Below are positions 26,623 to 38,448 of a DNA stretch of 64,000 nt, piece after piece (within the stretch, counting starts at the first letter, position 1; each line of letters begins with the position of its first letter). Both the position numbers and the translations under genes were made by a program. The notes beneath the pieces were generated by a model. The model was not told the origin of the DNA and ran no database searches. It saw nothing but the letters and a program-made list of their open reading frames with translations. Origin of the DNA: JAEZBP01 sp963832725 (GTDB lineage: Bacteria > Myxococcota_A > Polyangia > Polyangiales > Sandaracinaceae). Where the stretch lies: the NCBI GenBank assembly GCA_963832725.1, contig CAWHVG010000005.1:1860001-1924000 (forward strand), given 5' to 3'.

Positions 26623-29516
26623 GTGGCGAGGGAGCTCCCGATAGCGCCGGGCGCGCACATCGAGGTGCGGGACGCCGTCTGGCGCGTGACGCAAATCAAC
26701 CAGACGAGCAGCGGGAGCGCGGCGTGGCATGTGGTCGGCATCTCGGAGATCGTCCGGGACCAGGAGGCGATCTTCCTCCAGGAGTACGAGCCGCAGGTCA
26801 CGGTGCTCGACCCGCGCGAGACACAGCTCGTCGCTGACTCCACCGCAGGCCACCGGCAGTCCCGGCTGTACCTCGAGAGCAAGCTCCGACGCGTGCCGCC
26901 GACCACGACCGAGCCGGTCCTCGGGCGCGACGCCGCGCTCGACGTGATGGACTTCCAGCTCCAGCCATCCCGGCTGGCGCTCCAGCAGACGCGCCCGCGG
27001 ATCCTGATCGCCGACGCGGTCGGGCTCGGCAAGACGCTCGAGGCGGGCATCCTGCTCTCGGAGCTCATCCGCCGCGGCCGCGGGCGACGCATCCTCGTGG
27101 CGACGGTGAAGAGCATGCTCACGCAGTTCCAGAAGGAGCTGTGGACGCGCTTCGCCATTCCGCTGGTCCGCCTCGACTCGATCGGGCTCCAACGTGTGCG
27201 CGAGCAGATCCCGACGAACCACAACCCGTTCCACTACTACGACAAGGCGATCATCTCGATCGACACGCTGAAGCAGAACAACGCGTTCCGCACGCATGTC
27301 GAGCGCGCGTTCTGGGACGTCATCGTGATCGACGAGGCCCACAACGTGGCCGAGCGCGGCTCAGGCCGCTCGCAGCGCGCGAGGATCGCCGAAGATCCTC
27401 GCCGACCGGTCCGACGCGCTGATCCTGCTCTCCGCGACGCCGCACGACGGCAAGGCCGAGAGCTTCGCCAGCCTGATGAACATGCTGGACCCCACCGCCA
27501 TCGCCGATCCGAAGGACTACACGCGCGAGGACATCGAGGGGCTCTTCGTCCGCCGCTTCAAGAAGGACGTGCAGGACGAGATCGGCAAGGCGTTCCCCGA
27601 TCGTCAGATGCGCCAGGTCCACGCGCCCGCATCGCCCGCGGAGGAAGCGGTCTTCGATGCCCTCGTCGATCTCAAGTTTTCGGCCATCGACCAGCGCAAG
27701 CATGGCGCGATGCTCTTCAGGACCACGCTCGAGAAGGCGCTCTTCAGCAGCCCGGCGGCGTGCCGGCAGACCATCGCGGAGCGGCTGAAGACCATCGCGG
27801 CGCGCAAGGACGCCAGCGCATACGACGACGACGCCGAGGCCCTGCGCGACCTCGACGACCTCGTGGCCGAGGTCGACGCCTCGTCGTTCTCCAAGTACCA
27901 GCGCCTGCTCGAGCTCCTCACCGACAAGAAGGAGCTCAACTGGTCGCCGAGGAAGAAGGACGACCGCCTGGTGATCTTCAGCGAGCGCATCGAGACGCTG
28001 AAGTTCCTGCGCGAGAACCTCATCAACGACCTCGGCCTTCGCGATGATCAGGTCGAGCTGCTGCACGGCGGGCTCTCCGACCGCGATCAGCAGGAGATCG
28101 TCGAGCGCTTCGGCAAGGACAACGCGAAGGTCCGCATCCTCCTCGCCTCCGACGTGGCCTCCGAGGGCTTGAACCTCCACTTCCTCTGCCACCGGCTGGT
28201 CCACTTCGACGTGCCGTGGTCACTGATGGTGTTCGCGCAGCGGAACGGTCGCATCGACCGCTACGGCCAGGAGCGCCCACCGCAGATCCTCTACCTGCTC
28301 ACCGAGTCGAAGAACGACCGCATCCGCGGCGACGTGCGAATCCTGGAGCTCCTCACGCAGCGGGACGACCAGGCGCAGAAGAACATCGGCGACCCCTCGG
28401 CGCTCATGCGCAAGTACGACGAGGAGGCCGAGGTGCAGGTCACGGCCGAGGCGATCGAGGCCGGCGAATCGGCGGAGTCGTTCGGCGCGCGCCTCGCCGC
28501 GCCCGACGAGCTGAGCCCGCTCGAATCTCTTGCTACGCGGTGGGCCGACGCTCGACGAGCCTCCACCTCCGCCCACGCCACGCTCGTTCTCGCTCTTCGA
28601 TTCGGACTTCGCCTACGTGCGCGAGGTGCTGGACCTGCTCGCGGAGAACGACGGCCTGGAGCGCCGCGTCGACGACGACCGTGACATCGTCGAGATCCAG
28701 CTTCCACCGGACACCGAGGAGGCGCGCCGCCAGCGCCTCGCCGGCACCGACCTACGGCGCCGCCTGCGCAAGCTGCCTGGCGAGGTCGTGCCCGACGACG
28801 GCGTGCTCGTGCTGACGCCCGACCGCGATCGCATCCAGGAAGAGATCAAGCTGGCGCGCCGCGAGGAGCTGGCCTGGCCGAAGCTCTCCTACCTCTGGCC
28901 GCTGCACCCCGTCGTCGACTGGTGCAACGACAAGGCGGTCGCTCCTCTCGGCCGGCTCGAGGCCCCGGTCATCTCGTTGATCGACGGCCTCGCGCCCGAC
29001 GAAGCGGTGGTGCTGGTGTCCACGCTGCTGCCGAACCGCCGGAGCCAGCCGCTCCTCCAGGAGTGGTACGCGGTGCGCTTCACCGCGGGCGTGCAGAAGG
29101 AGGCCATCCCCTTCGCCGCTTGGGCCGAGCAAGCCAAGGTCGCCCGCCGCGCGCTGCCGAACCGCAACCTGCCGGTGGACCTCGCCGCGCTGCGAGTCCT
29201 CGTTCCCCAGGCGGTCGATGCGGCGCGCGAGATCACGATGGCTCACTGGAAGGAGCGTCAGGCCGAGCTCAACGCGAAGCTCGACCGCGAGCTCGAGCGT
29301 CTCGAATCCCTGCGCAACCGGCGCTTCGCGCAGCTCGTGCTCGACGCGGGTGAGCGCGACAAGGACCAGATCAACGCTCGCGTGAACAAGGTCTTCGACC
29401 CCTTCTTCCGCTTCGTGCAAGCGAGCATGACGGCCGGCAAGGAGCCCTTCATCGAGGTGCTCGCCGTGTTCCGCAACGAGGCCGGCTATCGCCCGGGGAC
29501 GGGAGCGGCGTCGTGA
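26623..29516 (+). CDS. SNF2/DEAD-type helicase (DrmD-like), twice frameshifted
   Basis: About 964 residues when joined near 27391 and 28530. Walker A ADAVGLGKT, then ILVATVKSMLTQFQKEL, DEAH box VIVIDEAHN, motif III LILLSATPHDG and C-terminal RecA-like lobe with LLHGGLSD, LLASDVASEGLNLHF and QRNGRIDRYGQ. This is the SF2 helicase arrangement of SNF2/HepA-like proteins. The 300-residue tail ends in a coiled coil (KLDRELERLESLRNRRFAQL). Such helicases sit beside adenine methylases in DISARM (DrmD). The GTG at 26623 has GGAGG upstream. The stop overlaps the next gene. At 27391 the shift fits one extra G (GCCGAAG where GCCAAG is expected). Confidence 0.8.
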
Positions 29517-32500
29517 CCTTCCTCGGCATCGAGAACACGAACGAGTTCTTCACCCAGCACTACCTGACGGCGATCCTCCAGGGCGACCTGCGGCCGGTGC
29601 TCGATCGCTGGCGCACGGAAGCGAAGGCGCGGCTCGAGGCCGGCGAGGTCGAGGCGAAGGGCGCCTCCCGCAGCACGCATCGTGCGCCGCCGCAGGCGCT
29701 CGGAACCAGCCACCAGGCCTTCTTCCGGTACCTGGATCGCTTCGAGCAGGAGGCCGGCCTCGACGCACGCGTCAGCGCGCACTTCGAGATGTTCTGCGAG
29801 CTCCTCGTCGGGCTCGGCTACGCCGACATACTCTCGCACCGCATCGTCGAGCTACCGAGTGGCCACGTGCCGCTCTACGGCCAGATCCAGCGCGCCGACG
29901 GCTCGCCGCTCCTGTGGCTTGTCCCCGTCGTTCCTGCCGCCGGCACCGAGACCGGCACGCTGGCGACGCCGATCGCCCTCGCGCAGCTCACGGCGGCTCG
30001 ATCGACCACGAGCTTCGACGGCGAGCTCCGGCCGACCGGCGCAGCAACGGCCGAGGACCTCGTCAACGAGGCGTTTCAACCTCGACGAGCCGCCTCGCTT
30101 CGTCCTCATCCTCGGCGCAGACGACATCACCCTGGTCGAGCGCGCGAAGTGGGCCGAGCGACGCCTCCTCCGCTTCGATCTGCGTGAGATCCTCGGACGC
30201 CGGCAGACCGACACGCTCGACGTGACGGCTGCGCTGCTGCACCGCGACAGCCTCGTCCCGGACGACGGCATCCCGCTCCTCGACGATCTCGACGACCACT
30301 CGCACAAGCACGCCTTCGCGGTCTCGGAGGACCTGAAGTACGCGCTCCAGGCCTCCATCGAGCGGCTCGGCAACGCCGCGGTCGACTACATCCGCAAGGT
30401 CAAGAAGCAGAAGGTCTTCGGCGAGGAGGGCGAGAACGAGGTTCTCGCGGAGAAGCTCTCGCGCGACTGCCTCCGCTACATGTACCGGCTGCTCTTCCTC
30501 TTCTACATCGAGGCGCGCCCCGAGCTCGGCTACGCGCCGATGGGCGTCGACGCCTACCGCCTCGGCTACAGCCTGGAGCGCCTCCGCGAGCTCGAGCAGC
30601 TCGATCTCTCGACCGAGGAGGCTCGCAACGGGACGTACATCCACCAGTCGCTGCGGCTCCTCTTCGACATGATCTACAACGGCCGCCATCCGTCCGGGCA
30701 GGTGGCCGTCACCCGCGACGAGTCCGGCGAGCTCGCGGCCTCGCACTTCTCCACGTTCGAGCTCGCGCCGCTGCGCTCACACCTCTTCGACCCGGCGTTC
30801 ACGCCACTTCTCGACGGCGGGTCGTACAAGGGCGACCGCGGCGTCGTCTTCACGAACGAGGTCCTCCGCGACGTCATCGAGAACATGTCGCTGACGCGCC
30901 CGAGCCGCCGCGGCCGACGTGGCCGCATCTCCTACGCGACCCTCGGCATCAACCAGCTCGGCGCGGTCTACGAGGCGCTGCTCTCGTTCCGCGGTTTCCT
31001 GGCCAAGACGGACCTCTACGAGGTGAAGCCGGCCAAGGCCGACAAGCACGACGTCCTCGAGACCGCCTACTTCGTGCCCGAGGAGGACCTGCCGAAGTAC
31101 TCCGAGAAGGAGCGCGTCTACGACGGCAAGGCGCTCAAGCGCTACCCGAAGGGCACCTTCATCTACCGGCTCGCCGGCCGGGACCGGCAGACCTCGGCCT
31201 CCTACTACACGCCCGAGGTCCTGACCCGGGCCACGGTGAAGTACGCGCTCAAGGAGCTCCTCGGCGACGACCCCGAGCACCCGAAGCTCGCGGCCGACGA
31301 GATCCTCCACGTCACGGTCTGCGAACCGGCGATGGGCAGCGCCGCGTTCTTGAACGAGGCGGTGAGCCAGCTCGCCGAGGCGTACCTCAGCGCCAAGCAA
31401 CGCGAGCGGAACGAGCGCATCCCCCACGACGAGTACGCGTTCGAGCTGCAGCGCGTGAAGATGTTCATCGCCGACGACAACGTGTTCGGCGTCGACCTCA
31501 ACCCCGTGGCCGTCGAGCTCGCCGAGGTCTCGCTCTGGCTGAACACCGATCCACAAGGGCGGGTTCGTGCCGTGGTTCACGGGCCAGACGGTCTGCGGCA
31601 ACTCGCTGATCGGCGCGCGCCGCCAGGTGTTCCCCGCGTCCGCGCTCGACCCCGGCAAGGGAGGCAAGAACAACGACTGGCTCGACACCGTGCCCGAGCG
31701 CGTCCCGCTGGGAACCAAGCGTCTCGACGGCAGCGTCTACCACTTCCTCCTCGGCGACCGCTCGATGTCCGTCTACGGCCGCGGCACCGAGGGCAAGCCC
31801 ATCCGCGAGATGGCCAAGGACGAGCTCGCCGCGATCGACGCCTGGCGCAAGGAGTTCTGCGCGCCGCTGGCGGATGACGAGATCGGCGCGCTGGGCAACC
31901 TCTCGGCAGCGATCGATGGCCTCTGGAACAAGCACGCCGACCTGCTCAAGCGGATCCGCTACCGCACGACCGACCCGATCCAGATCTACGGCCAGCCAGC
32001 GCCCTCCAGCGACCGCAAGCCGACCACCACGGCCGACAAGGACCGCATCTGGGAAGAGGAGATGCTCTCCGAGACCGTGCGCGCGTCAGTCACCGTACCG
32101 CCGGCTGAAGCTGGTGATGGACTACTGGTGCGCGCTCTGGTTCTGGCCGATCGAGAAGGCCGAGCTCCTGCCGAGCCGCGACGAGTACCTCGAGGAGCTC
32201 CGCCGCATCCTCGACACCGACGTCTACGAGGCGCCGCCGCGGGTCGGTGAGACGCTCGAGCTCTTCGGCTCGACCTCCCCCGAGGAGGTGAAGCAGACCG
32301 CGATGGAGTTCGGTCTCGTCAACGTCCACACGCTCGTCGCCAAGAGCGAGCGGCTGCAGCTCGTGGAGGAGCTCGCCCAGCGCTACCGCTTCCATCACTG
32401 GGAGCTGGAGTTCGCCGACGTCTTCCGGGACCGCGGCGGGTTCGACCTCATGCTGGGGAACCCGCCGTGGCTGCCTGTACGGTGGATTGAAGCCGGCGTG

Positions 32501-34366
32501 CTTGGCGACGCGGATCCGAGCTTCGCCATCAAGAATCTCTCGGCGAAGGAGGCGGCCGAATTGAGGGAGGACACCTTTGTCCGTCTGGGTAACCGTTCTA
32601 CCTACCTCAGCGGGCATGAGGCTGCGGGCGGACTTGGTTCCTATCTCGGCGCGGCGACGAACTACCCCCTACTTCAGGGCGTGGCCGCGAACCTCTACAA
32701 GGGTTTTCTCCCCCTCGTCTGGACTCTGACGAGCACTCGTGGCGCGGCCGGCCTGCTGCACCCGGAGAAGGTCTACGACGAGCCGAGCGGCGGGCCGCTG
32801 CGGGAGGCGCTTTATCCTCGCCTGCGCCGTCACTATCAGTTTCAGAATGAGCTTGGTCTCTTTGATATCCAGCATCAACGCAAGTTTAGCATCAACGTCT
32901 ACGGTCCGTCCCGACCTCGAATCCGATTCACCCATATGGCGAACGTGTTCTCTCCTGCGACCATCGAAGCGAGTCTCGTCCATTCGGGTCTAGGTCCAGT
33001 ACCCGGGCTTCGAGAGAGCGATGGCTGGTGTGTCGTCGGCCACAGGGACCGGCTGATCGACGTCGACCACGAAGCGCTTCAGCTTTTCGCAGATCTGTAC
33101 GACGCGCCAGGCACACCGGCTGAGCAGGCTCGTCTGCCGGCCCTTCATGCTCGTCAGCTAGCCCCAGTGCTGGCCAAGCTGCGGTCGGCCGGAAGGGTCG
33201 CCGACCTCGATGGGTGGGACGTGTCCAAGATGCTGCCCGAAAGTGTAGCGCAGAAGGAAGGGATCATCCGCAAGACGACGGGATTTATTCCCTCACCTAC
33301 CGTCATGATCCTGACCGGGCCGCTCTTTCACGTCGCGAATCCTCTCTACAAGACTCCGCGTAGAGTATGCACCGATCTTAGTCACTACGATGTTATCGAC
33401 CACCAGACGATCGGCGACACGTACCTTCCGCGAACAACGTTCAAGCTAGCGATACCGCCGACAGATTTCGCCGCTCGAATCCCGAAACTGGCCTGGGAAC
33501 GCGATCGGTCGTGCGCGTCGCTGCCACGTCTCGTGGTATCCAGACGAATTGACTCGCTTAGCGAACGGACACTCCAGCCAGCCATCGTCCCAGCGGGCGT
33601 GACCCATGTGGACAACGTCAACTCGTACGGATTCGTGAACACACGGAATCTGGTATCCGTCGCTGCGGCTTGGAGCGGCCTGGCCGCGGATTTCTTCGTG
33701 AAGTCCACTGGTTCGGGCGACTTCGTTCCGAACATGGGCCGTCAGATGCCTGTTCCTGAGCGCCATCTTTCGGAGCTCGCCGCTCGCGTGCTCATCCTGA
33801 ACTGCCTGACCTCCCACTACGCCGACCTCTGGCGCCAGGCGTTCGACCCAGCGTTCCTTGAGGACCGCTGGGCCAAGCTCGACGCGCGCCTGCCGCCCGC
33901 GAAGTTCGAGGCGCTGACCCCCGAGTGGACCCGCGACACGCCGCTCCGCACCGCCTACGCGCGCCGCCAGGCCCTCGTCGAGATCGACGTCCTCGTGGCC
34001 ATGGCCTTCGGCCTCACCCTCGACGAGCTCAAGACCATCTACCGCGCGCAGTTCTACGTGATGCGCGCCTACGAGGCCGACACCTGGTACGACCGCCACG
34101 GCCGCATCGTCTTCACGAACAGCAAGGGCCTCGTCGGCGTCGGCCTCCCGCGCACCACGAAGAAGGGCGACGCCACGCCCGCCTGGAACGACGTGAAGGA
34201 GATGAAGTCCGGAACCGTCGAGCACACCATCGTCGACGACACCCAGCCCGGCGGCCCGCGCGAGCGCACCATCGTCTACGAGGCTCCCTTCGACCGCTGC
34301 GACCGCGAGCACGACTACAACATCACCTGGGCCCACTTCGAGCAGCGCTTCGGAGACCGCTCGTGA
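29513..34366 (+). CDS. Large N6-adenine DNA methylase (PglX/DrmMI/Eco57I-like), three frameshifts
   Basis: About 1617 residues joined near 30073, 31546 and 32090. SAM-binding motif I TVCEPAMGSAAFLNEA (about 31315-31360) and catalytic NPPW (FDLMLGNPPWLPV, about 32460) identify an N6-adenine methyltransferase. VFGVDLNPVAVELAEVSLWL is the usual motif II region. A long N-terminal domain of about 500 residues and a C-terminal specificity region follow the PglX/DrmMI layout. The segment from about 32470 to 33780 has markedly lower third-position GC than both sides, consistent with an exchanged target-recognition domain. The gene starts inside the helicase stop codon context and ends in a GTGA overlap with DUF3800. 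Confidence 0.85.
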
Positions 34367-35568
34367 CCGTCTGGGCGTTCATCGACGAGTCCGGCGACCC
34401 GAACCTCGACGTCGACGCTGGGGGGACCACGCATTTCGCCGTAGGAGCCATCGTCGTCCGCGACGACGAACTGCAAGTCCGGCGCGAGCGCGTCGAAGGC
34501 GTGCGTCGGCGGCACTTTCAGACGGGAGCGATCAAGTCGCAGTTGGTGGGCGCGAACATCCCGCGACGCATCAAGGTCCTCGAGGGCTTGCAGCAGGCGG
34601 GGTGTCGCTTTCTGGGCCTCGTCGTCGACAAGCGTCGTCTGGATCGCTCGACCGGCCTCCGGTTCCGCCAGGTGTTCATGAAGTACCTCGGACGGTTCCT
34701 CTACGAGAGGCTGGTGCGTGCGTACCCATCGTTGCGTGTGCGCGCCGATTGGCACGGCCGTCCCGAGTTCATGCAGAGCTTCCGTGCGTATTTGGCGAAG
34801 CACTCCCCACAGATCGACCTGTTCTCGGGCGCGCCGGAGTTCCAGCACATTCCGAGTGCGGACGAAGTGCTCGTGCAGGCTGCCGACTTCGTCGCCGGGA
34901 GCTTGCGCATCGCGTACGGCGACGACATCGCGGAGGAGGACGCCCGCGCAATCCTCTCGACGCTCCGGCCCGTCTCGCTCGGCGTTCAAGAGTGGCCTGC
35001 CGCTGTCCGGACGCAGTCGGTGTTACCGGAGGCTGGAACGGGCGACGGTCATCTGGATGCCCTCGTTGCGCAGGCAGCGGAGCGTTCAGCGTACGCGTTC
35101 CTAGAGCAGGCCGCTGAGGCGGACGACGAGACGATGCGCATGCAGGTGGATGCCCTCCAGGAGCTGCTCGGTGCCCTGCGCTTCGACGAGTCGAGCTACA
35201 TCAGCGGCGACGCGCTGGCCGAACGCCTTCGCGAGCGCGGATATCCGGAGTGCTCTCGGGATCTGGTCCGACGGAGCATCATCGCGCCGATGCGAGACCG
35301 AGAAGTCCTCATCGTGAGCAGCGCCAAGGGATACAGCCTGGCGTCGTGTCTTGCCGACGTCGAGACATACGTGAGTCGGATGGAGGACGAGGTGCGACCA
35401 ATCCTCCGTCGGGTCCAGACGATGGAGGCATTGCTGAAGCGCGTGAGCGTGGGAAAGCTCGATCTGCTGGGCGAGGAGCGATTTCGGTACCTGCGGAGCC
35501 TCTTGGACCTCCACCTGGAACTCGAGCTGAGCGCGACGGGCGCGAGTGCAGAGGCGGAGGCCCCATGA
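34363..35568 (+). CDS. DUF3800 protein with extended C-terminus
   Basis: 401 residues. N-terminal DUF3800 signature AFIDESGDPN, with GLVVDKRRLD and EVLVQAADFVAGSLR supplying further conserved acids. The fold is RNase H-like, and the three acids suggest nuclease activity, though few members are characterised. The C-terminal 180 residues (ALAERLRERGYPECSRDLVRR, coiled-coil-like tail) may be a winged helix plus oligomerisation segment. The GTG at 34363 overlaps the methylase stop, and the gene ends in an ATGA with the next, so it is locked into the methylase operon. Confidence 0.8.
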   Translation: MTVWAFIDESGDPNLDVDAGGTTHFAVGAIVVRDDELQVRRERVEGVRRRHFQTGAIKSQLVGANIPRRIKVLEGLQQAGCRFLGLVVDKRRLDRSTGLRFRQVFMKYLGRFLYERLVRAYPSLRVRADWHGRPEFMQSFRAYLAKHSPQIDLFSGAPEFQHIPSADEVLVQAADFVAGSLRIAYGDDIAEEDARAILSTLRPVSLGVQEWPAAVRTQSVLPEAGTGDGHLDALVAQAAERSAYAFLEQAAEADDETMRMQVDALQELLGALRFDESSYISGDALAERLRERGYPECSRDLVRRSIIAPMRDREVLIVSSAKGYSLASCLADVETYVSRMEDEVRPILRRVQTMEALLKRVSVGKLDLLGEERFRYLRSLLDLHLELELSATGASAEAEAP

Positions 35569-35741
35569 AGTTCGTCGTGCCGGCCGCGCAAGCCGACCTC
35601 GGATTCCTGAGACTGATCTTGGAGAGCCTGTCGCCCGACCAAGCGAGCCGTCTTCTGCGGCGACTCGTAGCCGACGAACGCCTCGTCATGAAGGGTAGCC
35701 GACGCTGGGCGCGGTACCGGCTGCCGGAGGCGGAAGGATGA
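35565..35741 (+). CDS. Small winged-helix-like protein
   Basis: 58 residues starting in an ATGA overlap with the DUF3800 gene. The sequence LSPDQASRLLRRLVADERLV, then MKGSRRWARYRLP looks like the recognition helix and wing of a small winged helix. It could be a nucleic-acid-binding accessory or regulator. Too short for a firm family call. Confidence 0.55.
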   Translation: MKFVVPAAQADLGFLRLILESLSPDQASRLLRRLVADERLVMKGSRRWARYRLPEAEG

Positions 35742-36279
35742 AGGGGACCGCGCATAGCGGCGCGCATAGCGCATTTACGGCGCCGCATTTTCAGCGTGAT
35801 TCCAGCACGTTGCTTAACGCTGCGGAGCCAATGCGCGCCGCGTATAGCCGGCTCCCAGGCGCCGGGCCGGAGCACCAACCGCCCTGGGCGGCAGCGTCGG
35901 TTCCTGACCCCGCGGTCCGCCCTCAGGGGATGGGAGAGAACCTCCTGGAGCTCGCCGGCGACCGGTGCGGGGCCCGGTACACCGTCGCTGCAACGCTGGG
36001 GCAGCGTTCCCCAAATGGCTCCCCGCAAACCTCCCCGCAAAGCTGTCCGCAAACCTCCCCGCAAACTGCCGTGGAGGAAGCCGAGCCCGACACCATCCCG
36101 CAGATCGCCACCACTCGGTGGGCCGGAGGTGAGCGGGCCATCCCGGACGTCTGCCGAGGGCGACCCGACGGCCCACACGAGCGGGGTGATGCGCCCTTGG
36201 GCGGCTGCGCCCGCACGTACGACGGCCTCACGTGGGCCGATGTGGAGCAGCGCGGTCGCAGTTCCGGGAGCCGGCTTCC
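35742..36279. other. 540-bp stretch without a convincing gene
   Basis: A plus-frame ORF spans it (35738-36283), but its composition (Pro/Ser/Gln-rich, tandem repeats) is not protein-like and overlapping frames are equally open. It holds the 12-bp tandem repeats at 36019-36066 and an AT-richer start (GCATAGCGCATTTACGG near 35764). It separates the methylase operon from the KAP operon and probably contains the latter's promoter. Confidence 0.45.
36019..36066. repeat. Four tandem 12-bp repeats
   Basis: Four adjacent copies of CTCCCCGCAAAC: units 1 and 4 are identical, unit 2 differs at the last base and unit 3 at positions 3-4. No spacers, so not a CRISPR. Phased near one helical turn (12 bp), it may be an iterated protein-binding site upstream of the KAP gene. 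Confidence 0.8.
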
Positions 36280-38448
36280 ATGAGCAAGAATCACTACGTC
36301 GTGGATGCACCGCTCGACTCCCGCGAGGCGGACCGGCTCCGCCGCTGGCCGTTCGCTGAACGAATCGCGGACACCCTGGCCACGCGCAGCGATCCGACCA
36401 GCCTCGTGGTGGGCGTGTACGGCCGCTGGGGCGAGGGGAAGACGACGGTTCTTCGGTTCATCGAGCAGCGGCTCGAGGAGGAGCACGCCGATTCCGTTGT
36501 CTTCGTCCGCTTCAACCCGTGGCTCTTCACCAACGACACGGAGCTCTTCGTTGGGTTCTTCGCGCAGGTCGCGGCCGCACTCGACCGCAAGCTCGCCACC
36601 AAGGCCGAGCGGCTCGGTAGCGTGCTCAAGAAGTACGGCGGCCTCGTGTCCGGCATCTCGTGGGCTTGGGGCGACCTCAAGGCGGGCGCCGGAAATGCAA
36701 TCGCCGGCCTTGGCGACGAGCTCGCCAAGGTTACGCCCGAGGAGCTTCGCAGCCGTCTGGAGCAGGGCCTCGCTGAAGAAGGCAAGCGCGTGGTGGTGCT
36801 CCTCGACGACATCGACCGCCTCGACAAGAACGAAGCTCAGGCCGTGTTCCGGCTCCTCAAGGTCGCGGCCGACTTCCGCTGGACCTCGTACGTCCTCGCG
36901 TTCGACCGCGAGGTCATCGCGGCCGCGCTCGCAGAGCGCTACCCGCAACGGCCCGACGGTGGGGATGAGTTCCTCGACAAGATTGTCCAAGTGCCGCTCC
37001 CGCTACCGCCTGCTCCGCGGGAGGTGCTCCGGAAGCTGCTCCTCGATGACATCTCCCGGGTCCTCACCGACGCGGGTGTGGAGCTCAGCGACCGCGAAGT
37101 TCATCGCTTCGTCGTCAGCTTCGACGTCGCGCTACTCCATCGTGTCGGAACGCCGCGCTCGGCGAAGAGGTACGTCAACTCGCTTCAGTTCGCGCTCCCC
37201 TTGCTGCGCGGCGAGGTCGATACCGTAGACCTGCTCCTGATCGAGGCGCTCCGTATCTTCCGCCCCGCGCTCCACGCCGCGATCGTGCGGAACCGGGAGA
37301 TTATCCTCTACGGATCGAAGAGACGCTCGAAGGAGACGATCGAGGCGTTCAAGGCGGAGATCGAAGCGATCGTTGGAGCGGGAGAGAAGGCCTGGCAGGA
37401 GATCGGGGTACTCGAGGAACTCTTCCCTCCGCTGAAGAACATCTACAGCAACACGTTCTTCGGTGACGAATCCGCCCGCCGATGGGCGGAGCAGAAGCGG
37501 ATCGCGTCGGATCGGTACTTCGCGCGCTATTTCTCGTCGGGCGTGCCCGCGGGTGATCTCTCGGATTCCGAGATTCGAGAGCTTCTGGCGACTGCAGCTC
37601 GCGACCCGGAGCGAGCCGCGACCCAGCTCGAAGCGATGCTCGCGCAGGCGGGGGCCGAACGACTCGCCCAGAAGCTGATCGATGCGGCGTGGGATGCGGA
37701 AGGCTCGAGGGCGCTCGGGCTGGCGGACGCGCTGCTCCGCGTGGGGATGGCGTTCCCGAACCCACAGGGAGCATTCGCCGAGTTCTGGGAACCGCGCGGG
37801 CGTGTCGCATTCCTCGTAGCGAGACTCCTGCGTCACGTGCGTCCGCCCAGGGCGTCCGGCCTCGCCGACAGGCTCGGCCACGCAGCAGTGCCGTTCGCCC
37901 TTCAGGTACTCCGCCGGCTGCACCCGGAGGAGTCAGAGGGTGAGGAGTCAACGTCTTCGGACTCGCTCACAAAAGCGGAATGGGCGGAGCTGGGCTCTCT
38001 ACTGCTTATGCGGGTTCGCGAGGAGGCGGAGGAACAGTGGCCGTACGACCTCGGAGTCGAGGAGGGTGCGTTCCGGCTGAGTCTGTGGCGTAGGGTTGGA
38101 GACCGGGGCGAACTGCGAGCGTACGTCGACCGCAAGGTGAAGGAGCACCCGACGCGAGCACTCGATCTGGTCCGGCTCTTCTCCGCGGGCGGGCGTGACG
38201 TCCCATCTGGCGAACGCGTTCAGGATCCCCTTCGCCCCGACGGCTACGAGCTGCTCAAGTCACTGTTTCCGCCGTCGCTGCTAGCAGAGGCCTTGGAAGC
38301 CGTCTACGGCTCGGCCTTACCCGGGGCGGGCGAGCGGCACAGGCACGTTGCGAGTGATGCAGAGCTCGCGCACAGCTTCCTGAGACTCTACGACGCGGAG
38401 CAGGTCGCTGCCGATGAGCTGGACCCGCCGCAGGGAGCGAGCGAGTGA
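36280..38448 (+). CDS. KAP-family P-loop NTPase
   Basis: 722 residues, intact. Walker A GVYGRWGEGKTTVLRF and Walker B VVVLLDDIDRLDKNEA match KAP NTPases, with the characteristic FVRFNPWLF strand after Walker A. The usual membrane insert is weak here (GLVSGISWAWGDLKAG), so it may be cytoplasmic. The C-terminal 350 residues are helical. KAP proteins recur in defence islands and are thought to organise complexes at membranes or DNA. The ATG at 36280 follows GGGAG. It ends in a GTGA overlap with the giant helicase gene, forming a second operon. Confidence 0.85.
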   Translation: MSKNHYVVDAPLDSREADRLRRWPFAERIADTLATRSDPTSLVVGVYGRWGEGKTTVLRFIEQRLEEEHADSVVFVRFNPWLFTNDTELFVGFFAQVAAALDRKLATKAERLGSVLKKYGGLVSGISWAWGDLKAGAGNAIAGLGDELAKVTPEELRSRLEQGLAEEGKRVVVLLDDIDRLDKNEAQAVFRLLKVAADFRWTSYVLAFDREVIAAALAERYPQRPDGGDEFLDKIVQVPLPLPPAPREVLRKLLLDDISRVLTDAGVELSDREVHRFVVSFDVALLHRVGTPRSAKRYVNSLQFALPLLRGEVDTVDLLLIEALRIFRPALHAAIVRNREIILYGSKRRSKETIEAFKAEIEAIVGAGEKAWQEIGVLEELFPPLKNIYSNTFFGDESARRWAEQKRIASDRYFARYFSSGVPAGDLSDSEIRELLATAARDPERAATQLEAMLAQAGAERLAQKLIDAAWDAEGSRALGLADALLRVGMAFPNPQGAFAEFWEPRGRVAFLVARLLRHVRPPRASGLADRLGHAAVPFALQVLRRLHPEESEGEESTSSDSLTKAEWAELGSLLLMRVREEAEEQWPYDLGVEEGAFRLSLWRRVGDRGELRAYVDRKVKEHPTRALDLVRLFSAGGRDVPSGERVQDPLRPDGYELLKSLFPPSLLAEALEAVYGSALPGAGERHRHVASDAELAHSFLRLYDAEQVAADELDPPQGASE

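Noticed and set aside
36019..36066. Short repeats considered as a CRISPR array
   Set aside because: Units are 12 bp and directly adjacent with no spacers, and no cas gene is present in the window.
35738..36283. 181-codon ORF overlapping the wHTH-like gene by ATGA
   Set aside because: Composition dominated by Pro, Ser, Gln and repeats, several overlapping frames equally open, no domain; treated as non-coding.
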